NCBI GenBank assembly: GCA_020850415.1 | Contig: JADZER010000045.1 | Location: forward strand, 1-64,000 | Direction of reading: 5' to 3' | Source: Phycisphaerales bacterium | Lineage (GTDB): Bacteria; Planctomycetota; Phycisphaerae; Phycisphaerales; UBA1924 | DNA length: 64,000 nt | Shown here: positions 31,422-39,258 of the stretch, piece by piece | Layout of the letters: each line of letters starts with the position of its first letter | Numbering within the stretch: the first letter of the stretch is position 1 | Notes under the pieces: generated by a model | What the model saw: only the letters and a program-made list of their open reading frames with translations | The model's database searches: none | What the model was told of the DNA's origin: nothing | Position numbers and translations under genes: made by a program

Positions 31422-31838
31422 CTAGGGGTTGCAGAGCTTGCACTCGGACTCGGGTGTGCCGTGCTCGCACGCGCCCTCTGGGATCGGCCCGCCGTGCTCG
31501 CCCGGTCGGATGTTCTTTGCCACTGTCGGGTCGCACGCCACGCACTGGGACTTGGGGTGCTTGTGCTCGTCGCACCAGTCACCCTGCGCGCGGAACGCGG
31601 CCTTGAGGAACGGCCGGCACTCGGCGCACAGCGCCTCGGCGAAGCCGTGATCCCCGCAGAAGCCCTCTGCTTCGACCATCTCCGGATGGCAGAACGGGCA
31701 GTCCTCGCCCTTGATGTCGTGCGGGCAACGCTCGGCGCCGCTCGCGCTCGCGCCGGCGCCGCCGCCCTCCCCGCACCCGGCGAGCATCGCGAGGGCCAGC
31801 AGCCCGGTCGCGGTGAGACCTGTCTTGAGCTTCTTCAC
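31422..31838 (-). CDS. Lipoprotein with four CHCC putative metal-binding repeats
   Basis: GTG start, lipobox LAGCGE; CPHDIKGEDCPFCHP / CGDHGFAEALCAECRP / CDEHKHPKSQCVACDP / CEHGTPESECKLCNP. Confidence 0.85.
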   Translation of the reverse strand: MKKLKTGLTATGLLALAMLAGCGEGGGAGASASGAERCPHDIKGEDCPFCHPEMVEAEGFCGDHGFAEALCAECRPFLKAAFRAQGDWCDEHKHPKSQCVACDPTVAKNIRPGEHGGPIPEGACEHGTPESECKLCNP

Positions 31839-33253
31839 GGGGAATCCTCCGCCCCTTCTGGGGCTGTTTGGGGTTCTGACTCTGAGTGGCTTCCCGCGGA
31901 CCTGCCCGGGGGAACGAGGAACTCCGGTCCGACGATGGCGCCGATGCGCGCCCTCGCGACGGCCGCGCGCCCGCGCAGCCCGGTCATCGTCCGTCGCGCC
32001 TGCATCAGCGTGCGCTGGGCGTCGAGAAGGTCGATGAACGAGGCGCGGCCCGCGCGGTACGCCTCGTCGATCTGACCGAACGCCCGCTCGGCGTCCGGAA
32101 CGACGCTCTCCCGCAGCACCGACAGCTCGTCGCACGCCGCGTTGTACTCCCCCACCTCCGCGGCGAGCCTCGCCAGCAGCTCGTTCCGTCGGGCGGCCTG
32201 CGCCTGCCTCAGGCGCACGATGTCGTAGCGGAGCGCGAGCAGGTCGCCCTGGCGCCTGTCCCAGATCGGGATCTCGGCGCTGACGCCGAACTCCGCCAGG
32301 CCCTGGTCGCCCTCCTCGCTGTAGCCGGCGCCGGCGCTGACCCGCAGGTCGGGGACCCGTTCGGCGCGGACCCGCTCGAGCGCCGCCTCGGCCGCCTCGA
32401 CCTCCAGCGCCGCGACGATCATCGAGGGGTGGGCGGATGCGACCTCCGCGCGGAGCGTCCCCTCGTCCAGGGGCCGCGCGTCCGGCCCCAGCCCGGGCGC
32501 GAGGCGCGCCGCCACGATCGGACCGGCGCCGACCTCGAGCCCGAGCTGCCGCTCGGCGCTCTCGAGCTCGCGGGCCAGACGCTGCCGATCCGCGCGGAGC
32601 TGCGCGAGCTCGATCCGGGGACGGAGCACATCCGGCTCGGCGACCGCCCTCGCCGCGAACCGCTCCTCCGCGATCGAGAGCGTCCGACCGGCGACCCCCA
32701 TCAGCTCGTCCGCCATCGCGATCTGGGCCGCGAGATCCAGCACCCGCGCGTGCAGCCCGGCGATCCGGCCGAGGACCTCGCGCCGCACCCGCTCGACCTC
32801 CGCGAGCCGGACCGCCTCCTCGGCGCGCATCGCCGCCGCCGAAGCCCGGAGGCGACCCCCGATGACGATCGGCTGGCTCACGCTCACCAGGGTGTTCACC
32901 CCGCCCTCGCGGAACCCGATGTCCTCCGCCCGGACCCCGACCTCGGGGTTGGGGTACAAGCGAGCCTGCCACGCCCTGCCCGCGGCCGCGCCCGCCGCCG
33001 AGCGGGCGCTCTGCAACTCGGGGTTGACCGCCTCGGCGTGGCGCATCAGGTCTTCGAGCGTCGCCCCACCCTCGGGGAGCGCCGGGGCCGATGCCCCGGC
33101 GTCCGGCTCGGAGACTCTGTCGCGCGGCGGGGAGACGCCCTGCCGGTCCAGATGATCGAGGATGTCCTGCTCGGCCAGGCGGCTCCCACAGCCCGCGCCC
33201 GCGAGCACGCCCAGGAGCGCAGGGATAGTCCGCCAACGGTGTTCCACTCTCAT
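31835..33253 (-). CDS. TolC family outer membrane efflux protein
   Basis: Lipoprotein signal, TolC-like sequence, 4-nt overlap with lipoprotein gene. Confidence 0.88.
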   Translation of the reverse strand: MRVEHRWRTIPALLGVLAGAGCGSRLAEQDILDHLDRQGVSPPRDRVSEPDAGASAPALPEGGATLEDLMRHAEAVNPELQSARSAAGAAAGRAWQARLYPNPEVGVRAEDIGFREGGVNTLVSVSQPIVIGGRLRASAAAMRAEEAVRLAEVERVRREVLGRIAGLHARVLDLAAQIAMADELMGVAGRTLSIAEERFAARAVAEPDVLRPRIELAQLRADRQRLARELESAERQLGLEVGAGPIVAARLAPGLGPDARPLDEGTLRAEVASAHPSMIVAALEVEAAEAALERVRAERVPDLRVSAGAGYSEEGDQGLAEFGVSAEIPIWDRRQGDLLALRYDIVRLRQAQAARRNELLARLAAEVGEYNAACDELSVLRESVVPDAERAFGQIDEAYRAGRASFIDLLDAQRTLMQARRTMTGLRGRAAVARARIGAIVGPEFLVPPGRSAGSHSESEPQTAPEGAEDSP

Positions 33254-33353
33254 GCCAGCTCCATCTGTGCGGTGCGGCCGCGGGCGGCGGCGCGGTCAGG
33301 GCGCGTGCAAACCAGCCCGCGAGCGCGGGCGGACACCTCTCACCACGATGGAG

Positions 33354-33830
33354 CTAGATGCGCAGGCTCGTGTGCTGCGCGAACAGCGTCAACCCCGTCC
33401 CCGCGCCGGTCGGATGCGGCGGCCCCCGCTGCCCCATGCACCGCGCCGGATCGGCGCCGGTCCAGGGTTCTGCGCTGAGACAGGCCGGCGCGAGCCCGGG
33501 CGTGCCCGACCCCGACCCGGCACCGGGGGTCATCGCCATATCCGGCAACTCGCCGCCCAGTCGGAACTGCACACAGCTGCACTCGGACCCGATCCCGGGC
33601 TCAGGGCCCGGTCGGACCCCCGTCACGCCGTGCGTGTCCCCGGCCTCGGGGCAACAAGCGTCCACACCGGGAGCCATCGCCCCCTCGGCGCCCGACGCCA
33701 ACGCCAGCCCCTGGGACACACACCCCACGCACACGATGAGCCGCCCCCCGCCAAGACCCGCCAAAACACCACCGACGCCGAGCAAGGCGACCGTGAGCCA
33801 GACCAGGGGATGGAGGTGGGTTCGCTTCAT
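33354..33830 (-). CDS. Small secreted/membrane Cys-rich protein at head of efflux operon
   Basis: N-terminal TM; CVGC, ACCPEAG, SECSCVQF; located upstream of TolC as in the first efflux operon. Confidence 0.55.
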   Translation of the reverse strand: MKRTHLHPLVWLTVALLGVGGVLAGLGGGRLIVCVGCVSQGLALASGAEGAMAPGVDACCPEAGDTHGVTGVRPGPEPGIGSECSCVQFRLGGELPDMAMTPGAGSGSGTPGLAPACLSAEPWTGADPARCMGQRGPPHPTGAGTGLTLFAQHTSLRI

Positions 33831-33872
33831 GCCGAGGCGGCAGTGTATCGGCGGTCGGACAGAATGGAACAG

Positions 33873-33904
33873 TCAAATCCCGGCAGGATCTGAACCCCCG
33901 ATCC
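33873..33904 (-). other. tRNA 3'-end-like fragment (degenerate)
   Basis: Minus strand GGATCGGGGGTTCAGATCCTGCCGGGATTTGA resembles T-arm plus acceptor; no intact tRNA body. Confidence 0.45.
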
Positions 33905-34160
33905 AATTCTTCTATTCCGGATGACGCCCGATGACATTGCGCGCTTGGGCCCGGAGAGGACATCGCCCGGCACTGCCGGCCGCGGCGAGGAGCTTCCCGG
34001 CCATGCAGCAGACTCAAATCGGAGTGAGAGGACGCCAATCGCACCATGCCGCGCGGACCCTGGAACCCGGCGGACCGGGGTACGCTGTGTGGGGCGGCCT
34101 GCAAGGGGACAGATGCCGGCGGACCCATCCCGTCTCACTGGCCAGGACAGGAGAACCCCG

Positions 34161-34634
34161 ATGCAAAAGAACACAATCTGCCTGTGGTACGACCATGACG
34201 CGGAAGAGGCCGCACGCTTCTACGCCCGGACCTTTCCCGACAGCGCCGTCGGTGCGGTGCTCCGGGCGCCGTCCGACTTCCCGGGCGGGAAGGCCGGCGA
34301 CCTCCTGACCGTCGATTTCACCGTGTGCGGCATTCCCTGCCTCGGCCTCAACGGGGGGGACACCTTCAGACAGACCGAAGCGTTCTCCTTCCAGATCGCC
34401 ACCGACGACCAGGCGGAGACCGACCGGTACTGGAACGCGATCGTCGGCAACGGCGGCGCGGAGAGCATGTGCGGCTGGTGCAAGGACAAGTGGGGCCTGT
34501 CGTGGCAGTTCACGCCGCGGGTCCTGAGCGACGCGATGGCCAAGGGCGGCGAAGTCGCGAAGCGGGCGTTCGAGGCGATGATGACGATGCAGAAGATCGA
34601 TGTCGCCAAAATCGAGGCGGCGGTGCGGGGCTAG
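34161..34634 (+). CDS. VOC/PhnB-like family protein
   Basis: NTICLWYDHDAEEAARFYARTFPDSAVGAV...FSFQIATDDQAETDRYWNAIVGNGGAESMCGWCKDKWGLSWQFTP. Confidence 0.9.
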   Translation: MQKNTICLWYDHDAEEAARFYARTFPDSAVGAVLRAPSDFPGGKAGDLLTVDFTVCGIPCLGLNGGDTFRQTEAFSFQIATDDQAETDRYWNAIVGNGGAESMCGWCKDKWGLSWQFTPRVLSDAMAKGGEVAKRAFEAMMTMQKIDVAKIEAAVRG

Positions 34635-34742
34635 ACGATGTCGGGATGACAGCCCGGCGCCGCAGACCACCGCGGCGGGAGGGTCCGATCCACGCGAATG
34701 CCAGGCGTGCGTGGAGCCCGGGGCCGGGGCCGAACCGATGCG

Positions 34743-34804
34743 TATACGCCGAGGGCCTCGCCACTTGCCGGGGCCGTCGGGCTTGCGGAATCGGGGTGAC
34801 AGAA
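34743..34804. repeat. Degenerate duplicate of tRNA-Pro 3' end and its terminator
   Basis: Gapless alignment to 37912-37973, 46/62 identical by hand count. Confidence 0.7.
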
Positions 34805-34906
34805 CTCCAGTCGAACTCTTCACGGCCCAGATCAGCCGCTGGGCTCAAGAGACGCGGCTTATGGCGTGGCGGCAAGCGACGGCGGACAAGCCCCGGAGGG
34901 CGCGAG

Positions 34907-35992
34907 TCAGTCCTTCTGCGGTTCGAGTTTCCGATGGTTGACATCGAACACGAGGGCGCGATCACTGCCATCGACCGACCATTCGCGAGTTCGAAGTGTC
35001 CCGTCCGGCTCGAAGTCGAAACGAACGAGTCGCTGATCGCTCGATTCGCCCTCGTAGCGTGTCAGGTCGAGTTGCAGGACGCGGCCTTCGAGCACGGTCA
35101 CGCCGCCCTCGTACACCGCGCCCGAAGCCGACAGTGCCAAGCAGCGCAGGTCGTCGGTCCCGACATGGTGGTAGAAGTAGGCGTCGAGCAGATGCTCAGG
35201 CTCGTCGGAGTTGGACGCTCCCTCTACGCGAAGAGCAACCACATCGAGGTACTCCATCCACTCGAAGTTTGAGCGAGCGAGGATCGCCCCACCCTCTCCC
35301 CGGCTCTCCCACTGACCCAGGAGAGGCACGAACCCCCGGATGTTCCTCGAAGGTGTCGGCGTCCCGCCCGGCGCGCGTGCCGGTGATTCACTCAGTTCCA
35401 TGGAACGGGCGTAGTCCCACTCGGCGAGCGGCGTCAGCCCGACGCCGCTGTCCTCCAGGAGAACCTCGTGGTATTTGTCCGGGCCGTCGAAGGTCCAGCG
35501 CTGAGCCATCGTCCGGCGATCGCGCCCCGGGTGACCGGGCTGGTAGAGGTCCAAGGAGGTCGCGGCGGTCTCGCCATTGAACTCGATCGTGCCTTCCGCG
35601 ACGCCCCGACCAAGGCCGGGGATGTCGGGGTGGAAACTCAGCAGGTGGATCTTCCCACGATCCGGGCGCCAGTAGTAGATCACCAGCTCACGCCACGGGT
35701 TGCCGCCTCCGTCGGACCCCACCGTTTGCATGCGCATAGAGCGTCGACCCGGGCCCCAGCGCCAAGTGTCGACCTGGACCGTGCCGAGTCGCCACTCGCC
35801 AGCCTCCATGCGAGCGAAGGCGGCCATCGGCTCCGAGACCGCTGCGGGCTCGCTCGACAGCGCCTCGTCCGCGTTGCCATCTTGGGCGGAGGCGTCAACA
35901 ACCCCGGCGCCGAGGAGCAAGAGCGCGAACAGCACGCAATAGGAGCGAGAGCCGGGTCGCGGGGTCTTTGCGAGGAACGCTCGAGTCTGCAT
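34907..35992 (-). CDS. Secreted hypothetical protein
   Basis: Signal peptide ...YCVLFALLLLGAGVVDASAQ; globular, coherent 361 aa. Confidence 0.7.
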   Translation of the reverse strand: MQTRAFLAKTPRPGSRSYCVLFALLLLGAGVVDASAQDGNADEALSSEPAAVSEPMAAFARMEAGEWRLGTVQVDTWRWGPGRRSMRMQTVGSDGGGNPWRELVIYYWRPDRGKIHLLSFHPDIPGLGRGVAEGTIEFNGETAATSLDLYQPGHPGRDRRTMAQRWTFDGPDKYHEVLLEDSGVGLTPLAEWDYARSMELSESPARAPGGTPTPSRNIRGFVPLLGQWESRGEGGAILARSNFEWMEYLDVVALRVEGASNSDEPEHLLDAYFYHHVGTDDLRCLALSASGAVYEGGVTVLEGRVLQLDLTRYEGESSDQRLVRFDFEPDGTLRTREWSVDGSDRALVFDVNHRKLEPQKD

Positions 35993-36050
35993 GGGTTCGT
36001 GTACCGGGCGACTCAGGGGTCGTTGCGATTCGCACGATCCAAAAAGACGA

Positions 36051-36092
36051 AAGACCGTGGAGAACACGGTCTTCCGCTTCGAATCGGGGTGA
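36051..36092. repeat. Hairpin plus AATCGGGGTGA motif resembling tRNA-Pro 3' flank
   Basis: AAGACCGTG-GAGAA-CACGGTCTT followed by CCGCTTCG-AATCGGGGTGA. Confidence 0.55.
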
Positions 36093-36406
36093 CGGTACAC
36101 CCATAGAGCTGTTCTTGGGGGGCGTTAGGGTCGGGGGGCCGCAGATTGGCTGTTTGCCGAGCGCCACGGCGGTCTCGGAAGACTGAGGGCACTTCGAGTC
36201 ACGGGCACCTTTCGCTCCGCGTGTTTGTCCCGCGGGCCGCGTAACGGCGGTGCTGCCGCCCTTGCCGCCTTCACCTCAGCGCGGAGACTTGGTCGCGTGG
36301 TCAGGTCAGGAGCGTCGCGCGGCGGGATCGGTCGGCGTGGGCCGGACGGCATCCACGCGAGTTCTCCGCCAGCGAGAGCGGGCGCGAGACCCGCGCGGAG
36401 GCTGGC

Positions 36407-37480
36407 GTGCGATACACTCTCACCGTGCGAACACTCCTGACGATGCTTGCCGCGTGCGTGGTTGGATCGGGGTGCGTATCCTCAGACCGCCTCGCGTCCG
36501 TGGACTCGCGCGACACCGCGGCTGCGTCACCCTCGGTCACCGTCGAGGAACGTGCGGTCATCGAGGGCAAGGTCCGCGAGCATCTCAAACTCCCCTCCGG
36601 CGTCGCACTCGGCCCGGCCGAGTTCGCGCGAGTCATCGAACTCAACCTCAGCCGCGAGGCGGTTTCCGATGCCGGGGCCGCGTGGCTTGCTGATCCCACG
36701 ACGGGCCTGACCTCGCTTGCCACGCTGAATCTTCAGTACACGCCCGTGACCGATGCCGGGGTCGCCGCGCTGGCCCGCCCCGACACGGGCCTCAAAGGGC
36801 TGACCTCCCTCTACCTGGCGGCCACGAATGTGACCGACGCGGGCGTGCAGACGATCGCCCGCGCGGACACGGGCCTTGCGGGCTTGGGCTCGCTCGACCT
36901 TCGCAGCACGAAAGTGACGGACACCGGAGTGGCGAACCTCGCGCGTGCGGACACGGGGCTCAAGGGTTTGACCACGCTGGATCTCAGTTTCACGCAGGTG
37001 ACCGACGCGGGGATCAAGCAACTGGCCGACAAGAACACGGGCGTCAGGGGCCTCACGACATTGGGCCTGGCCAGCACGCAGGTCGCGGACGCGGGCCTCG
37101 CGCATCTCGCCGACAAGGACACGGGCCTCAAGAGCCTGCTGACGCTGAACCTCGCCTTCACACAGGTGACCGATGCGGGAGTCAAGAACGCAGCCGGCGC
37201 CGACTCGGGCCTCGCGACGCTGCACGCGATCTTCTTCTATGGCACGCAGGTGACCGACGCGGGAGCGACGGATCTCGCCCGCGCGGATACGGGCCTGAAG
37301 TCCCTCAGGATTCTCGATCTTGGCGCCACGGCGGTGACCGACACTGGAATCCAGGCGATCGCACGGGCCGACACGGGCCTTGGGGGGCTGACCGAACTTC
37401 ATCTCCGTGAAACGAAGGTGACAGAGGCAGGTGCTGGCGCCGTCAGATCCCGCTGGCCCGCGATCGACCTTGCCCGCTAA
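36407..37480 (+). CDS. Leucine-rich repeat protein with lipoprotein-like signal
   Basis: 28-aa repeats DTGLKGLTSLYLAATNVTDAGVQTIARA; lipobox VGSGC; exact 84-bp periodicity. Confidence 0.85.
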   Translation: MRYTLTVRTLLTMLAACVVGSGCVSSDRLASVDSRDTAAASPSVTVEERAVIEGKVREHLKLPSGVALGPAEFARVIELNLSREAVSDAGAAWLADPTTGLTSLATLNLQYTPVTDAGVAALARPDTGLKGLTSLYLAATNVTDAGVQTIARADTGLAGLGSLDLRSTKVTDTGVANLARADTGLKGLTTLDLSFTQVTDAGIKQLADKNTGVRGLTTLGLASTQVADAGLAHLADKDTGLKSLLTLNLAFTQVTDAGVKNAAGADSGLATLHAIFFYGTQVTDAGATDLARADTGLKSLRILDLGATAVTDTGIQAIARADTGLGGLTELHLRETKVTEAGAGAVRSRWPAIDLAR

Positions 37481-37920
37481 GCCGCCACCGTCGCGCGGGC
37501 CGTCTCGCTCCACGGCCCGCTCACGCCGTGGCGTGGGACCAAGCTCGCGAGCCAGTGGGCCTGTGTCCCGCGCCTTCCGACATCGAACCGCAGAGTCGTC
37601 TCGCCGCGCAAGACGCAGCCAATGTAGCGGTATTCGCGCGGGTCGTTCGGGGCGGGCTGGCCCAGCACGGTAAGGGCGACGAAGACACCAGCACATTCGA
37701 CTCCGGCAGGTCGCGGCCGCTGGGTCGGGGTCCGCTCGTCCACGAGACGAGGTTGGTGCGTCAGCCGCTGCCCGATCTCGACGAGTGCGAGTGGTCGTGA
37801 CGCCGGCGCGGTCGACGCACCGTCTTAGATGCTCGACTGCGTGCCCCTCAGTGACCGGTTCAACCCGGCCGCGTGCGCGCGGGCTGAAAGCACGCCGATT
37901 GAACGACCCCATATACGCAG

Positions 37921-37946
37921 ATGGCCCCGGCAAATGCCGGGGCCAT
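37921..37946 (-). terminator. Perfect hairpin downstream of tRNA-Pro
   Basis: ATGGCCCCGGCA-AA-TGCCGGGGCCAT. Confidence 0.75.
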
Positions 37947-37959
37947 CAAGTCTTCCAAA

Positions 37960-38034
37960 TCGGGGTGAGAGGATTCGAACCTCCGACCTTCTGACCCCCA
38001 GTCAGACGCGCTAACCAAGCTGCGCTACACCCCG
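37960..38034 (-). tRNA. tRNA-Pro(GGG), CCA not encoded
   Basis: Minus strand CGGGGTGTAGCGCAGCTTGGTTAGCGCGTCTGACTGGGGGTCAGAAGGTCGGAGGTTCGAATCCTCTCACCCCGA; cloverleaf pairs. Confidence 0.96.
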
Positions 38035-38142
38035 GGCTGGCCGGCCCTTGGGGCCGGGAGGCAAGGATAGCCGTCCCGGGGCTTCAAGGAAACCGGGCCG
38101 CGGGGGCCCCGGCGGCGGGTTTCGGCCAGATCGGGGGCGCGG

Positions 38143-38691
38143 TCAGCCCCCGTTCGCCTCCGCGAAGAACCCGTCCAAACGGTCGTACCCGATCCCGACG
38201 CCGTATTCCATCCCGGACGCGAGGGCCATGTCGCGGGCCTGCTTGGTCGGGAAGTCGAGGGTCATCCGCAGCTCGGTGCCCCCGGGGGTCTCGGTCAGGT
38301 CGAGGGTCGCGAGCAGCTCCCAGGGCTCGGCGCCGCCCTCGGCGCACGCGTCTGCACCCCCGCCGCCACCGCAGGCCCCCGCGCCGGGGCCCATCTCCAT
38401 CAGCTCGGTGTGGACGATCCTGGCCGGCGCCACGATCTCGCGATAGACGCCGGTGATGGACATGGCCCGCTGGCCTCCGGGGCCGTCCCAGACCCACCGG
38501 AAGTCGCCGCCGGTGCGGACATCCATGGCGCACTCGGTCATCGACCAATCGTCGGGGCAGAACATCCAGCGCCGGAGCCACTGGGGCTTGGTCATGGCCT
38601 CCCAGACCAGCTTGCGCGGGGCCGCGAACTCGCGGGTCATCACGATCTGGAGGTCCGTCGGGGTCGTCACGCGGAGGGTCTTGTTGATCAT
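38143..38691 (-). CDS. SRPBCC/AHSA1 domain protein
   Basis: TREFAAPRKLVWEAMTKPQWLRRWM...WDGPGGQRAMSITGVYREIVAPARIVHTE. Confidence 0.9.
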   Translation of the reverse strand: MINKTLRVTTPTDLQIVMTREFAAPRKLVWEAMTKPQWLRRWMFCPDDWSMTECAMDVRTGGDFRWVWDGPGGQRAMSITGVYREIVAPARIVHTELMEMGPGAGACGGGGGADACAEGGAEPWELLATLDLTETPGGTELRMTLDFPTKQARDMALASGMEYGVGIGYDRLDGFFAEANGG

Positions 38692-38773
38692 GGCTGCTCC
38701 ATCGGGGTCTGGGGTCAGTTCGTCGTTGCACTCGCTCCGCGGCACGGCGCGGGCGAGGGGTCCGCTGGTCTTC

Positions 38774-39136
38774 TCAGGGGTGCTCGGGCTCGGGCCGCGT
38801 CGGTCTGCCCTGCATCTCCTCGAGCAGCGCGTCGAGGCGCTGGAAGTTCGCCTCCCACACGCGTCGGTAGTCGGCGAGCCACTGGCCGGCCTCGGTGAGC
38901 GGGTCGGTCTCCACGCTGCACAGGTGGTCCCGCCCGACCACCCGGCGCCGGACCAGCCGGGCCCGTTCAAGAACGCGGACATGCTTCGACGCGGCAGTGA
39001 AGGACATCCGGAGCGGGGCCGCCAGCTCCGAGAGGTTTCGCTCCGCCCGCGCGAGCTGCTCGAGGATCGCCCGCCTCGCGGGGTGGGCCAGGGCGTGAAA
39101 GACGGTGTCGAGCGATGGGGCGGCATATCCAACCAT
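38774..39136 (-). CDS. ArsR family transcriptional regulator
   Basis: LDTVFHALAHPARRAILEQLARAERNLSELAAPLRMSFTAASKHVRVLERARLVRRRVVG; start chosen at 39136 from promoter geometry. Confidence 0.9.
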   Translation of the reverse strand: MVGYAAPSLDTVFHALAHPARRAILEQLARAERNLSELAAPLRMSFTAASKHVRVLERARLVRRRVVGRDHLCSVETDPLTEAGQWLADYRRVWEANFQRLDALLEEMQGRPTRPEPEHP

Positions 39137-39183
39137 GTGGTTGAGTATAACTGGTCGGGCCGGTTGTTCAACCATTTGGTTCA
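39130..39183 (-). promoter_or_regulatory. Twin dyad operators overlapping a predicted promoter of the ArsR gene
   Basis: CAACCATGTGGTTGA (39130-39144), CAACCATTTGGTTCA (39169-39183); -35 TTGAAC (39171-39166), 16-bp spacer, -10 TATACT (39149-39144). Confidence 0.75.
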
Positions 39184-39258
39184 ATATTTCGGTGGCGGGG
39201 CCGCGCCAGGCCCTGTTGGGCTCAAACCGGACGACCCCGCCCGCTACCATCCCCCGCC

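Noticed and set aside
33840-33960. Complete tRNA gene on the minus strand
   Set aside because: Only the T-arm/acceptor-like part is recognisable; D-arm and a proper anticodon stem-loop cannot be folded.
37477-37743. 88-aa minus-strand ORF after the LRR gene
   Set aside because: Composition is plausible (IGCVLRGETTLRFDVGRR) but no signal, promoter or homology evidence; could be a gene fragment in the island, not supported enough to call.
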